Shown piece after piece: positions 35,859 through 44,682 of a stretch of 64,000 bases of DNA. The translations under genes and the position numbers were made by a program. Every line of letters begins with the position of its first letter. The stretch's first letter is position 1. Source of the DNA: Elstera sp043721315 (lineage in GTDB: Bacteria > Pseudomonadota > Alphaproteobacteria > Elsterales > Elsteraceae). The DNA lies in assembly GCA_043721315.1 (NCBI GenBank), contig JAYSQZ010000034.1, positions 94,582-158,581 on the forward strand. The letters run 5' to 3'. The notes under the pieces were generated by a model. That model was not told the origin of the DNA, did no database searches, and was given only the letters and a program-made list of their open reading frames with translations.

Positions 35859-35972
35859 GATGGATAACCCGCTTTCACGGGAAGTTTCGCAAATATTTCT
35901 GTAATACAAAAAATATGTAAATTGATATAACTGTTAAGAGAATTGTAAGAAAGCATCGTTTATTCTTTTTGA

Positions 35973-36749
35973 ATGATTGGATCTATCGAAACCCTTTTTC
36001 GTGGCATCTTGAAAACCCGGCAGTTAAGTCGGATTATTATCATAATTTTTATGTTTTTCTTCGGCTTAAATGGTTTGGCCCGAGCTGCCGATCCTCAGAA
36101 ATTCCTGATTGTCGAGAGCTATCCTTGGGCTTTTTACGAGAATGATCAAGTGAAGGGCGCATCGGTCGAGTGGTTGGAAGACCTATCTGCCGCCCACAAA
36201 CTCGCGCTCACCCCAGTGGTGACGTCCTTCCAACGCGGGCTTGAGTTGATTAAGCGCGGCGAGATAGATTTCATCATTGCACCCAATGCCGCGCGCTTTC
36301 AGGCGTTGGGAGCGCCAGTTTTCCCGGTCCTTACCGTGCCCATGGTCCTGGTAGCACGCCCAGGCATATCGCTCACCACTCCCGATAAGCTGCTGTGGCT
36401 GCACACTCTTGGTATAATTTCGGGGTTGCGTATGGATGAAATCGACATGCCCCCGGCGCAACTGCCGCCGCTGGAAGAAATTCAGGCCGACAGCGCTTTG
36501 CGGCGCATGGCAGTGGGCAAGCTCGATGCGTTCATCGTCAGCAAATTCGCGCTGATGGCCGAAGCCAAGCGCCAGAATTTGCCGGTTCAGCGCTGGCCAC
36601 AGCGCCCGTTTGGCACTGTGCAGTTGGCGCTCTTCATCGGAGCGAAAACTTCTGAGCATCCACAAACCGAGGCGGTTCTGCGCGCGGTGCGCCAAGAGCG
36701 CGATGCCCATTCCTTTCAGCCCTATCTCACCCGCTATCTTGGCCCCTAG
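35973..36749 (+). CDS. Orphan periplasmic substrate-binding protein
   Basis: A 258-residue protein with an N-terminal signal peptide (hydrophobic run RIIIIIFMFFFGLNGLARA, then ADPQKF) and a type-3 solute-binding fold suggested by GASVEWLEDLSAAHKLALTPV, FQRGLELIKRGEIDFIIAP and LDAFIVSKFALMAEAKRQ. No permease or ATPase is adjacent, so it may act as a stand-alone sensor partner or feed a distant transporter. The substrate is unknown. Confidence 0.65.
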   Translation: MIGSIETLFRGILKTRQLSRIIIIIFMFFFGLNGLARAADPQKFLIVESYPWAFYENDQVKGASVEWLEDLSAAHKLALTPVVTSFQRGLELIKRGEIDFIIAPNAARFQALGAPVFPVLTVPMVLVARPGISLTTPDKLLWLHTLGIISGLRMDEIDMPPAQLPPLEEIQADSALRRMAVGKLDAFIVSKFALMAEAKRQNLPVQRWPQRPFGTVQLALFIGAKTSEHPQTEAVLRAVRQERDAHSFQPYLTRYLGP

Positions 36750-36855
36750 CAACCAGAGTGCAGAACTGCCGCGCGCGGTGGCGGACTTCCCCCCGCGTCG
36801 CTTGCGCGCTACAAGCAAGCCTTACCTAGTTTTTATGTGATTAGACTGACCTGCC

Positions 36856-38046
36856 ATGCCCTTCACCACCCCGATTGATGATGATCCCGATAGTCTCAGC
36901 ACGGCCTCGCCATTGGTCCGGTATCGTGCTGCGGTAAAAGCCGGGCGCGTGAAGGAAGACCCGCTGCAAATCGGCATTCTCACGCGCCTGGAGGTTTTGC
37001 AGGCCGAGCTTGCGGGCTATGTGCCCGTGGGGGCCGAACCGCCGCGCTGGCTGGGTTGGCTGAAACGGGATCGCCGCTCCGTCCGCCCGCAGGGGGTGTA
37101 TCTTCACGGCTCGGTCGGGCGCGGTAAATCAATGGTGATGGATCTTTTCTTCGCCTCCGCCCCCGTGCCAAAGAAGCGGCGCGTGCATTTCCACGCTTTT
37201 ATGGCCGAAATTCACAATCGGCTCCACACTCTGCGCCAGGAGCATAAAAACGGGCTGGCCGACCCGCTGGCAGCCGTTGCGGGCGAAGTGGCGGCGCAAA
37301 CGTGGTTGCTCTGCTTTGATGAGTTCGTGGTGAACGATATTGCCGACGCCATGATTTTGGGGCGACTGTTCCAGGCTTTGTTCGATCGGGGGCTGGTGAT
37401 GGTCGCAACCTCCAACTTCCCGCCGTCGCTGCTGTATAAGGACGGGCTGCACCGAGATCGGTTCGAGCCGTTCATTGCCCTGCTGGAGCAAACGGTGGAT
37501 GTGCTGTCGCTGGACGGGCCGCGCGATTACCGCCGCCTGCGCCGCGCCGGGGAGCCGGTCTATTTCGCGCCCCTCGGCCTAGAGACGAGCAAGGCGCTCG
37601 ACGCCGCCTTCCTGGATTTAACCGACGAAAAACGCGGCCAGCCGGAGAGTGTTACGGTGAACGGGCGTCACGTTTCAGTGCCGCAAGCCGCGCGCGGTGT
37701 CGCCCGTTTCAGTTTCAACGATCTGTGTGTCAAACCCTTGGGCGCATCCGATTATCTCGCCATCGCCCAACGCTATCACACGGTTTTGCTCGATCACGTC
37801 CCGCTGCTTTCGCCCGAAAACCATAACGAAGCCCGCCGCTTCATCACGCTCATCGACGCGCTGTATGAGGCCAAGACCAAGCTGTTGATGGGGGCGGCAG
37901 CCTTCCCGGATCAGCTTTACCCGGAGGGGCGCGGCGCGTTCGAATTTCAGCGCACCGCCAGCCGCTTGATCGAAATGCAGAGCGAAGAATATCGCCTGCT
38001 CCCTGCTGCGACGACCGCTGACACAACTATAGCATCATGCGTCTAA
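36856..38046 (+). CDS. zapE: Cell division ATPase ZapE (AFG1 family)
   Basis: ZapE/AFG1-like P-loop ATPase, 396 residues. It has Walker A GSVGRGKSMVMDLFF, Walker B LLCFDEFVVNDIADAMIL, arginine and histidine-rich HFHAFMAEIHNRL, and RRFITLIDALYEAK near the C-terminus. ZapE binds the Z-ring during constriction. No good ribosome site precedes the ATG. The C-terminal nine codons and the stop lie inside a long inverted repeat. Confidence 0.93.
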   Translation: MPFTTPIDDDPDSLSTASPLVRYRAAVKAGRVKEDPLQIGILTRLEVLQAELAGYVPVGAEPPRWLGWLKRDRRSVRPQGVYLHGSVGRGKSMVMDLFFASAPVPKKRRVHFHAFMAEIHNRLHTLRQEHKNGLADPLAAVAGEVAAQTWLLCFDEFVVNDIADAMILGRLFQALFDRGLVMVATSNFPPSLLYKDGLHRDRFEPFIALLEQTVDVLSLDGPRDYRRLRRAGEPVYFAPLGLETSKALDAAFLDLTDEKRGQPESVTVNGRHVSVPQAARGVARFSFNDLCVKPLGASDYLAIAQRYHTVLLDHVPLLSPENHNEARRFITLIDALYEAKTKLLMGAAAFPDQLYPEGRGAFEFQRTASRLIEMQSEEYRLLPAATTADTTIASCV

Positions 38047-38070
38047 GTTAACGCACGATGCTATAGTTGT
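38023..38070. terminator. 20-bp inverted repeat over the zapE stop codon
   Basis: Arms at 38023-38042 and 38051-38070 match except at one base (A at 38037). The zapE TAA at 38044-38046 sits in the loop. The arm core CATCATGCGT/ACGCACGATG resembles that of the sdaA hairpin. No clear T-run follows. Confidence 0.7.
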
Positions 38071-38112
38071 ATCAGGGGTTTTGCCCCGCTGCGTCAAACC
38101 CGCTGCGCCGGT

Positions 38113-38670
38113 TCAAACTCTTTGCGCCAGCCAAATCGCGAGGCGGGAGCCGGTTTTGATGGCGGCTTCCAGAACGGGATAGGCCACCGCCTCGCGCCCG
38201 CCTTCAGCAATAGCGACGTCGCGATGTTCTAGCTCTTCTGTGCGGAACTGATCTATTTTAGCTTTCAGGGGCGCATCGCGCGCGCCCAAGCGGCTGGATT
38301 GTTCGGCGTAATGCGCGTCGATCACCTCTTCCACGGCAATCGTGCAGGCCATTGCCGCCTTATCGCCCATGAGCGCAGTCGCGGCCCCGAGCGCAAACCC
38401 GGCGACGTGCCACAGCGGGAACAGCACCGTGGGGCGCACGCGGCGCTGGACTAATTCGGCCTCGAAGGTTTCCAGATGCACGCGCTCTTGCGCCGCCATA
38501 TGCTCGATCTTGGCGCGCAGGGGGCTGTTCGGGCGCAGGAAGGCCAACTGCCCTTCGTAAATCCGCTTCGCCCCATATTCACCCGCGTGATTGACGCGGA
38601 CCATGCGGTGAATTTCTTCCTCCGGCGTCAGATCACCGGGAAGCGGCAGCGTGGCAACAGAAGCGGTCAT
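38113..38670 (-). CDS. coq7: Demethoxyubiquinone hydroxylase
   Basis: Coq7/UbiF-type diiron hydroxylase, 185 residues, in ubiquinone synthesis. The carboxylate-bridged diiron ligands are in VNHAGEYGAKRIYEGQ, ERVHLETFEAEL, EVIDAHYAEQ and EELEHRDVA. It reads on the minus strand 14 bp after dsbB. The short N-terminus lacks the mitochondrial extension of eukaryotic Coq7. Confidence 0.95.
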   Translation of the reverse strand: MTASVATLPLPGDLTPEEEIHRMVRVNHAGEYGAKRIYEGQLAFLRPNSPLRAKIEHMAAQERVHLETFEAELVQRRVRPTVLFPLWHVAGFALGAATALMGDKAAMACTIAVEEVIDAHYAEQSSRLGARDAPLKAKIDQFRTEELEHRDVAIAEGGREAVAYPVLEAAIKTGSRLAIWLAQRV

Positions 38671-38684
38671 CGGGCGTAAGCTCC

Positions 38685-39221
38685 TTATGCTTTACTGTGG
38701 GCGGTACGGATCAACACAATGATCCCCAGTAGCCCGGAGATGATAAAATTATACCCGGCCATCGAGATTCCTAAGAAAGACCACGCCACCGCATCGCAGC
38801 GCACCACGGGGGTTGCCAGCAAAGCCGTTCGGAGGGTTTCGAGCGAGGTGCCCGCCCCGAGTGAGGCGCCGCAACTAGACGTGCCCTCCCACCAACGCCA
38901 CTCGACGCCCATGTGGAAGGCGGCAATCCCCGCCGTCGTCAGCAAGGCGAGGCCCGCAAGATAGGTGAGGGACCGCGCTGGGCGGGTGTGGCCGCTGCGA
39001 ACCAATAAAATCGCGATCAGGCCCAACCCCAAGGCCACGGCGTGCGGCCAGCGCTGATATAGGCAAAGAGCGCAGGGCTGTAACTCGCCCCAAAATTGCG
39101 ACGCGAGCGCAACCGCAAGCGCGGCCCCGCTGTAGAGCGGAGCCAGCACCACGAGGGGCATCAGGCGGGAGCGTGAACGATAGGAGGCCATGCAGCAGAT
39201 ATACGCCTGTGGGCGTGCCAT
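38685..39221 (-). CDS. dsbB: Disulfide bond formation protein DsbB
   Basis: Four-helix inner-membrane protein, 178 residues, that reoxidises DsbA using quinone. It has the first cysteine pair in QPCALCLYQRW and the second in SSCGASLG with VVRCDA. GGGAGG lies six bases before the start codon at 39221, favouring this over Met 39191. It is upstream of coq7, which makes the quinone that accepts its electrons. Confidence 0.88.
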   Translation of the reverse strand: MARPQAYICCMASYRSRSRLMPLVVLAPLYSGAALAVALASQFWGELQPCALCLYQRWPHAVALGLGLIAILLVRSGHTRPARSLTYLAGLALLTTAGIAAFHMGVEWRWWEGTSSCGASLGAGTSLETLRTALLATPVVRCDAVAWSFLGISMAGYNFIISGLLGIIVLIRTAHSKA

Positions 39222-39252
39222 GCAAGCCTCCCTTGATCCGCAAAAAAGGGAA

Positions 39253-39281
39253 TTGCGCGAAACGACGCGCGGCGCTAGGGT
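39253..39281 (+). promoter_or_regulatory. Promoter candidate for tRNA-Leu
   Basis: TTGCGC at 39253-39258 and TAGGGT at 39276-39281 are spaced 17 bp and lie 45 bp before the tRNA 5' end. Confidence 0.4.
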
Positions 39282-39325
39282 GCGCCTACTCTTGGTTCAG
39301 ATTTTGGAACGGGCCGAGGGCATGA

Positions 39326-39410
39326 GCGGGCGTGGTGAAACTGGTAGACGCGCTGGATTCAAAATCCAGTTCCGAGAGGAGTGTCGGTTCGATTCCGACC
39401 GCCCGCACCA
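39326..39410 (+). tRNA. tRNA-Leu(CAA)
   Basis: An 85-nt tRNA with acceptor arms GCGGGCG (39326-39332) and CGCCCGC (39400-39406), encoded CCA at 39408-39410, anticodon stem CTGGA/TCCAG and anticodon CAA at 39360-39362. A short variable arm (GAGAGGAG region) and T arm are visible. It is intact and serves as the attachment site of the island. Confidence 0.97.
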
Positions 39411-39414
39411 AATT
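39388..39414 (+). other. attL core (3' end of tRNA-Leu)
   Basis: The 27-bp core runs from TTCGATTCCGACCG to CCAAATT and matches the attR copy at 58033-58058 except for one missing C there. Confidence 0.85.
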
Positions 39415-39585
39415 CTCTTATAGGCATGAAGAAGATCGTCCGTGGGTGACACGTGAATGGCGGAAACCCTAGAGTTTTTCGTCCAACCTTGTCCACGGCG
39501 GATGCCTAGCAGCCGATGGATTTGGGGGTAGCTTTGGGGGTATGCTGGCTGGAGCACCCCCAGCGAGCTTCCGAGATACCCCCAC

Positions 39586-40797
39586 ATGGCCAACAAACCC
39601 TTGACCGACGCCCAGGTGCGGAACGCCAAACCGGGCGAGAAGCCGCAGAAACTCTTTGACGGCCACGGCCTGTTTTTGCTGGTCACTCCGGCGGGCGGCA
39701 AGCTGTGGCGGCTGAAATATAGAATGCACGGCAAGGAACGGTCGCTCAGCATCGGTGCCTACCCTGCCATCAGTCTCTCGGAGGCGCGCAAGCGACGGGA
39801 CGAAGCCCGCGCAGCCCATGCTCAAGGTCAAGACCCGAGCCAGCTAAAGGCCGAACGCGCGCTTGCTGCCGCCCCCTATACCTTTAATGAAGCGGCGGAT
39901 GAATACCTGCGCCATTTGGAACGCCAGGGGCGGGCTCCGGCCACCTTGACGAAGGCGCGCTGGCTGCTGGAGGAACCGCGTCAGACGCTCGGCAAAAGGG
40001 CACTCGCCAGTATCGAGGTGTTTCACATTGCCAGTGTGTTGACCGTCATCGCGGCGCGCGGCGTTTTAGAAACGGCTGCGCGGACACGGCAGATAATTGG
40101 CGCGGTATTCCGGCGGAGCGTGACCCTCGGCAAGCTCAAATACGACCCGACGCCAAGTTTAAAGGGCGTGACCGCCAGCCCCACCGTTCAGCACCGCGCG
40201 ACCATAATCGAAACGGAAAAACTGGGCGGGCTTTTACGCGCCCTCTGGGACTATGACGGACATGCCGTTGTCCGCATTGCCCTTCAACTCCTGCCCTACG
40301 TCTTTGTCCGGCCCGGCGAGTTGCGCTCAGCCCGCTGGCAAGACTTTGACCTTGACAAGGCTGAATGGACCATTCCCGCCGCGCTCATGAAAATGCGCCG
40401 CCCGCACCGTGTTCCGCTAGCGCCCCAAACCATCTTCCTGTTGCGCGAATTGCATCCGCTGACCGGGCGCGGCGACTTGCTGTTCCCCTCCATTCGGTCG
40501 GCGCAGCGCCCCATCTCCGAAAACACCTTGAACGCTGCCTACAGACGCTTGGGGTACGACAAAACCGAGATAACTGCACACGGCTTCCGCGCGACAGCCT
40601 CTGTACATTTAAACGAATCAGGAAAATGGAATGCCGACGCCATTGAGCGCCAGCTCGCGCATGAGGAGAAAAACGCAATTCGCGCTGCGTATATGAAAAA
40701 AGCGGAATTTTGGGACGAGCGTGTACAAATGATGAAGTTCTATGCCGACTGGTTGGACGGCATTCGGCTTGGAAAAAACGATAGAATGGATATGTAG
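39586..40797 (+). CDS. Tyrosine recombinase/integrase of the island (P4 type)
   Basis: A 403-residue integrase. The N-terminal DUF4102-type arm-binding domain starts LTDAQVRNAKPGEKPQKLFD. The catalytic domain has the first arginine in VFVRPGELRSARW, the H-X-X-R box ITAHGFRATASV, the later histidine in RQLAHEEKN, and the tyrosine in IRAAYMKKAE. It would cut and join at the tRNA-Leu att site. It lies 175 bp inside the island, directly after attL. Confidence 0.95.
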   Translation: MANKPLTDAQVRNAKPGEKPQKLFDGHGLFLLVTPAGGKLWRLKYRMHGKERSLSIGAYPAISLSEARKRRDEARAAHAQGQDPSQLKAERALAAAPYTFNEAADEYLRHLERQGRAPATLTKARWLLEEPRQTLGKRALASIEVFHIASVLTVIAARGVLETAARTRQIIGAVFRRSVTLGKLKYDPTPSLKGVTASPTVQHRATIIETEKLGGLLRALWDYDGHAVVRIALQLLPYVFVRPGELRSARWQDFDLDKAEWTIPAALMKMRRPHRVPLAPQTIFLLRELHPLTGRGDLLFPSIRSAQRPISENTLNAAYRRLGYDKTEITAHGFRATASVHLNESGKWNADAIERQLAHEEKNAIRAAYMKKAEFWDERVQMMKFYADWLDGIRLGKNDRMDM

Positions 40798-40908
40798 TAT
40801 CAAAAATAAAATAGCAGAAACGGGTCATCACAGAGGTATTAATTCTTTTAAAAAACCCATTTTTTTGTACAGAGACATAATTCAAAGACTATTCCTAGAA
40901 AAAAATTA

Positions 40909-40936
40909 TTGACCTCCTATCTTTAATGTTGATAAT
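40909..40936 (+). promoter_or_regulatory. Promoter for the excisionase-like gene
   Basis: TTGACC at 40909-40914 and GATAAT at 40931-40936, spaced 16 bp, lie in an AT-rich stretch about 73 bp before the small DNA-binding gene. Confidence 0.65.
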
Positions 40937-41009
40937 TATTTGTAGATGCTAGGTTTATAACGAAGAGCATCTGCCCCCCAAGAAAACCTAACACTATAAA
41001 GGATAGACT

Positions 41010-41174
41010 ATGTCTCTATTGACTGTGCAGGAGGCGGCTATTCGCCTACGCCTTTCGTGTTCCACCGTCTATAACCTGCTCCGCGTAGGGCGCATCAAGA
41101 GCGTCAAAATCGGTGCGTCGCGCCGGATTCTTGGCGAATCGATTGATGCCATCATACAGGAGGGTCTCAAATAA
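41010..41174 (+). CDS. Small excisionase-type helix-turn-helix protein
   Basis: A 54-residue protein read directly from 41010 to 41174: LLTVQEAAIRLRLSCSTVYN, then LLRVGRIKSVKIGASRRI. This is the HTH_17/excisionase pattern, in which a short winged helix binds DNA and helps the integrase excise the element. A strong promoter and AAGGAT ribosome site precede it. It could equally repress an island promoter. Confidence 0.8.
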   Translation: MSLLTVQEAAIRLRLSCSTVYNLLRVGRIKSVKIGASRRILGESIDAIIQEGLK

Positions 41175-41250
41175 CGGGAAATACCACCTCTCCTAAAGCA
41201 TCCCCTCGCAGCGCCTCTTTGGGCGACTCCATCCTTGAAAGGAACAAATC

Positions 41251-41568
41251 ATGTACATTACCGCACTTAAAACACGACGCGCCAAAACCAGTTCCGAATC
41301 GCACGACGCGAACGACACCATTCGGCGCGCCGATGTGACGACACGTTTTCCGTACTTAACTCAGCAACAGCTTGCACACTGGGCCTATAAGAAAATTGGG
41401 CCGAGCTATCGTATTATCGGTCGTGACGCAGTGTACCGCATCGGGGATATCGAGGCTTATGTGCGTAGCATTACCAAGCACGTCGAGCCAGTACCACAGC
41501 AAGCCTCTGCAATGACGCCTCAGAAGCGAAAGCCTATGCGCAGGCCTCAGTCGCACCGGCACGTTTAA
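41251..41568 (+). CDS. AlpA/excisionase-like DNA-binding protein
   Basis: A 105-residue protein. Its centre, RADVTTRFPYLTQQQLAHWA, then KIGPSYRIIGRDAVYRIGDIEAYV, fits the winged-helix excisionase or AlpA group. The tail is Lys/Arg/Pro-rich (QKRKPMRRPQSHRH). AAAGGAACAAATC precedes the ATG. With the previous gene it forms a pair of small regulators near the integrase. Confidence 0.68.
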   Translation: MYITALKTRRAKTSSESHDANDTIRRADVTTRFPYLTQQQLAHWAYKKIGPSYRIIGRDAVYRIGDIEAYVRSITKHVEPVPQQASAMTPQKRKPMRRPQSHRHV

Positions 41569-41673
41569 GCCGCCCAGAAAGCTGCAAACCACCCAAGCGC
41601 CTCAGGCACGACGCAATTCACACGCCCCTCGACACGCCCCCTCTCCATCACCGGAGAGGGGCAAGGAGACATC

Positions 41674-42564
41674 ATGCCCAGAAAACATACGCCGCTTCCG
41701 CAAGACGCCGACTTCATATGGAGCCCAGACGAATGGGTGGAAGCAACATATACAAAAACCTGCCAGAGGCTGCCTCGCAAACTTGGGAGACTCGGACAGC
41801 CGGTTACCGCTCAGGAGGTAGAGGGCTCAGTTATTGCCGATGGGCGCGAGCGCATGCAGCATGCAAAAAGAGAACTTCGGCTTCGCCCTGGGGAACTTCT
41901 GCTCTGTTTCACCATTGCACCGCATGGTGATGAACTTGATGAAACCATTACAAAGGCAAGACGGCTCCTCAATAAACTCTCCAAAAAGCGCCGCCCTATT
42001 CTCGCCCGGCTCTCGGTTCCCGAGCCTCGCCCGCATGGCACCGCCCACTACAATGTTATTCTGAAACTGCGGTGTGAGGCGGTTGCGGGTGTCATGAAGA
42101 CCCTCGACACCCTCTACAAGGGGGAAGGGGATATTTTCAAGCTTTGGGCGGATCGTGAAACGGGGGAATTGACCTATAGCTACGACCAGCAGTGCATCGA
42201 CGACCGTATACCGGGACGCATCCCCGGCCCGATTTGGTACGCGCTTAAAACCACGGTTACCCGTGTAGGAAAATCGGGTCTTCAGAGCCATGACGTTATT
42301 GGAGAGTTACGATGCTTTGAGGAACTGGAAAAACGCGCCCCCGCAATCGTCGCACTGGCTTGGCGGCAACACGCCGGATTGCGGATTACCAGTTCACGCA
42401 AGCGCCTCGGGCCACCCGCGTCCAAGCCCGACTCAGTGATTTATAATATACCGCTTATAACCCCCCACCCCCGTCGAGACCTTCCACCGTTCGTCAAAGG
42501 CTATTTGCTTGCCCATGCCGCAACAGTGCGTAGGGAGAAGTCGTTCGGGAGGAAGGGAGAGTAA
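41674..42564 (+). CDS. Unidentified protein, possible HUH-type replication initiator
   Basis: A 296-residue basic protein I do not confidently recognise. PHGTAHYNVILKL could be a degenerate HUH metal motif, and IWYALKTTVTRVGK could hold a catalytic tyrosine, as in replication proteins of small satellite elements. Against this, no plain HUH triad is seen. Position after integrase and excisionase-like genes is where such islands often keep a replication gene. Treat function as unproven. Confidence 0.45.
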   Translation: MPRKHTPLPQDADFIWSPDEWVEATYTKTCQRLPRKLGRLGQPVTAQEVEGSVIADGRERMQHAKRELRLRPGELLLCFTIAPHGDELDETITKARRLLNKLSKKRRPILARLSVPEPRPHGTAHYNVILKLRCEAVAGVMKTLDTLYKGEGDIFKLWADRETGELTYSYDQQCIDDRIPGRIPGPIWYALKTTVTRVGKSGLQSHDVIGELRCFEELEKRAPAIVALAWRQHAGLRITSSRKRLGPPASKPDSVIYNIPLITPHPRRDLPPFVKGYLLAHAATVRREKSFGRKGE

Positions 42565-42569
42565 ACAGT

Positions 42570-42896
42570 TCATTCCAATGGCTCCCATTCGTATATTGGT
42601 TGCCCTAGGTTCCCAACGTACAGGCTGACCTTCATTGGGACTTCATCAAGGTCGGAAAATATCAAGACGGCCTTGCAGACAATTCTACTTTTCTGGACGG
42701 AAAGACGCTGCGGTGTGTGAATGTCAACAACCTGGAGCGACTCGTTCACGAAAGCAGGCTGCTTGTTCATCGTCTCCATTAGCCCAGTCCAAAATTCTGA
42801 CTTTCGGCAGTCTACTGTCCGAAAGTCGTACTCCTGGGCTGTCGCAACCGAGGACGAGAGGAGAAGCCCAAGGGCCAAAAATACAATGCGGTTCAT
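42570..42896 (-). CDS. Exported protein of unknown function
   Basis: A 108-residue product with a clear signal peptide (MNRIVFLALGLLLSSSVATA, then QEYDFR). The mature part is about 88 residues with two cysteines that may pair. No family recognised. It is the last gene of the minus-strand exported-protein cluster. Confidence 0.6.
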   Translation of the reverse strand: MNRIVFLALGLLLSSSVATAQEYDFRTVDCRKSEFWTGLMETMNKQPAFVNESLQVVDIHTPQRLSVQKSRIVCKAVLIFSDLDEVPMKVSLYVGNLGQPIYEWEPLE

Positions 42897-42905
42897 GGGC
42901 TTCTC

Positions 42906-44078
42906 CTATGGCAGGCGGTGGTAACGGACTTGGCCGTTGTCGATGTAATAGACGCAGTCGGTTTCGGCCCATTCATAGGCCCCGTATTGGTTCTTGGCGC
43001 GAAAGCGCACGGTGGCGAAGAGGGGGCGGCCATTGGCGGGAAAAGGGTTGACGCCAAACATCTTGAGGTACTCTGCGAAGGCCATCTTCAAACTACCCCC
43101 GCCCAGCGTTGGATCAATGAGGCGGTAACTGTCGGGGGTAAAGCTACGCGGGTCGGGAAGTTTCGCTTTAATGTCGGCATAGCATTGCGTCAGCCATTCC
43201 GCGCGAAAACTTTTTTGCAGAATGCGGAAGTCGGCAATCAGGCGTTCATTGTCAACGCCTTGCTCGGCATTCAAGCGCGCGCGGTAGGCAGTCTCAAGGG
43301 CGTTGGCAACCGTGAAATTGACCGACCGCAAATCCTCTACCGACAACCCGGCAACACGCGCATAGCGCTCCAACAGTTGACGGCGCGCAACGTCCGCCCA
43401 AAGATTGCCCTGCTCTGGAAGGTCGTCTATGTGGCAGGAGTTGACTTGACTAAAAGCCGACCGCCAGTGCGCCGGTCTCCACTGTGAGGCCGGTACGCTG
43501 AGACGTTTCTCAAAAAACCCAACTGCTTTGGTTTGACCGGCGGTGGCGTTAAACAGGTCGGGGCATTGAATGGCAGAACCGGCGTCACGCGCCAAAGCGA
43601 GGGCGACATGGGGTTGTAGTTTTACCTCTTCCGCCTCGGCCTCCCGCTTTTTCTTAGCCGCAACCTCCTGGCGAATTTCGGCCTCCTTTCGACGCGCGCG
43701 TTCGGCGGCATCCCGCTGGGCCGCCACGTCAACCACCTGCCGAGCGGCAGACTGTGTGTCATCGCGGTAGTCGGCTAAAGCACGTTGGCCACGCTCTAAA
43801 ACCTGCTCGCCCTCGAACGCCATGCCCTGCCGCGCATAGACCTGGGCACAGGTTTTCAGCGCGTCGCTGGCTTGCTGCCAGTGTGCTGCATCCCATTCCT
43901 GCGGCGTGCGCTGGAACTCCCGTACAAAAAAAGCAAGCGTGCCCTGCCGCCCGTCCACCTGGAAAACGAAGTTCGTCAATTCATCACACTGCTGCGGGGT
44001 TCTCGGCAAAGCCGCGAAACTCTGTACAGGCATGAGCAGAGCAAGCGCGCCTACGGCGGTGGCAAAGGTGATTTTCAT
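42906..44078 (-). CDS. Exported coiled-coil protein of unknown function
   Basis: A 390-residue protein with signal peptide (MKITFATAVGALALLMPVQS, then FAALPRTP). A highly charged Arg/Glu/Lys coiled coil (ERARRKEAEIRQEVAAKKKR) divides two regions, each with the similar pattern CDELTNFVFQ...QWDAAHWQQASDALKTC-like and CPDLFNATAGQ...WRPAHWRSAFSQVNSC-like, which suggests an internal duplication. ATG 44078 was chosen because the signal peptide starts there; an open frame to 44276 overlaps the next gene. Confidence 0.6.
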   Translation of the reverse strand: MKITFATAVGALALLMPVQSFAALPRTPQQCDELTNFVFQVDGRQGTLAFFVREFQRTPQEWDAAHWQQASDALKTCAQVYARQGMAFEGEQVLERGQRALADYRDDTQSAARQVVDVAAQRDAAERARRKEAEIRQEVAAKKKREAEAEEVKLQPHVALALARDAGSAIQCPDLFNATAGQTKAVGFFEKRLSVPASQWRPAHWRSAFSQVNSCHIDDLPEQGNLWADVARRQLLERYARVAGLSVEDLRSVNFTVANALETAYRARLNAEQGVDNERLIADFRILQKSFRAEWLTQCYADIKAKLPDPRSFTPDSYRLIDPTLGGGSLKMAFAEYLKMFGVNPFPANGRPLFATVRFRAKNQYGAYEWAETDCVYYIDNGQVRYHRLP

Positions 44079-44163
44079 GAGAGGAATTCCGGGTTGAGAA
44101 CGAGAGAGTTCTGTACACGGGGCACCGTTTGATCGGAGCGGTATAACCGAACCATGCGCCTCA

Positions 44164-44598
44164 TCACCAACCTTGCACTTTCGGCTTTTGGCGACTGGTC
44201 CGACGGTACTGCCCTTCGGCCTCAACATTATGTCCAAGACCGCAATCTCTTCCGCTCCCTTTTCCCAAATAATCAATATCCACTTTATCCTTTACAAAAC
44301 TAAAAAGCAGCGTGCAGTCCCCGTACTCCTGAAGTACAAACAATGCCTTATTGCCTTTCAGAGTTAGCGCGCCGCTCATAACACCAGTATGCGCCACCTG
44401 CTCGCCATCTGTGTTGATGTGAGGCCATGACCCGAAGAAATCGAATTTCAGAGTGCCATTTCCAAGATCCAGGATTGCAATCTGGTTATCCGCATCTTGG
44501 GTTTTAAACTTATAAGTTCCTGTCAAAGGCCCAGCTTGTGCAGCCGCCTGCGTACAGAAAGTCGCAAGTGCGAGGAGTATGGCCGGAGCTAGCTTCAT
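44164..44598 (-). CDS. Exported protein of unknown function
   Basis: A 144-residue protein with signal peptide (MKLAPAILLALATFCTQAAA, then QAGPLTGTYKF). The mature part is a short beta-rich domain (YKFKTQDADNQIAILDLGNG, FVLQEYGDCTLLFSF) with two cysteines, resembling small periplasmic lipocalin-like or inhibitor folds. No family assigned. Confidence 0.58.
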   Translation of the reverse strand: MKLAPAILLALATFCTQAAAQAGPLTGTYKFKTQDADNQIAILDLGNGTLKFDFFGSWPHINTDGEQVAHTGVMSGALTLKGNKALFVLQEYGDCTLLFSFVKDKVDIDYLGKGSGRDCGLGHNVEAEGQYRRTSRQKPKVQGW

Positions 44599-44682
44599 TT
44601 TGTTTCCCTTCCGTTGAGTGTTTGGGCAGCGTCACACCGCCTGCGTTTTTGAGAGAAGCGACCGCCAATCCACTTAGGCGCC

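Noticed and set aside
39297..39752. Minus-strand protein with IWCGRSESNRHSSRNWILNP
   Set aside because: It is the antisense translation of tRNA-Leu and its flank.
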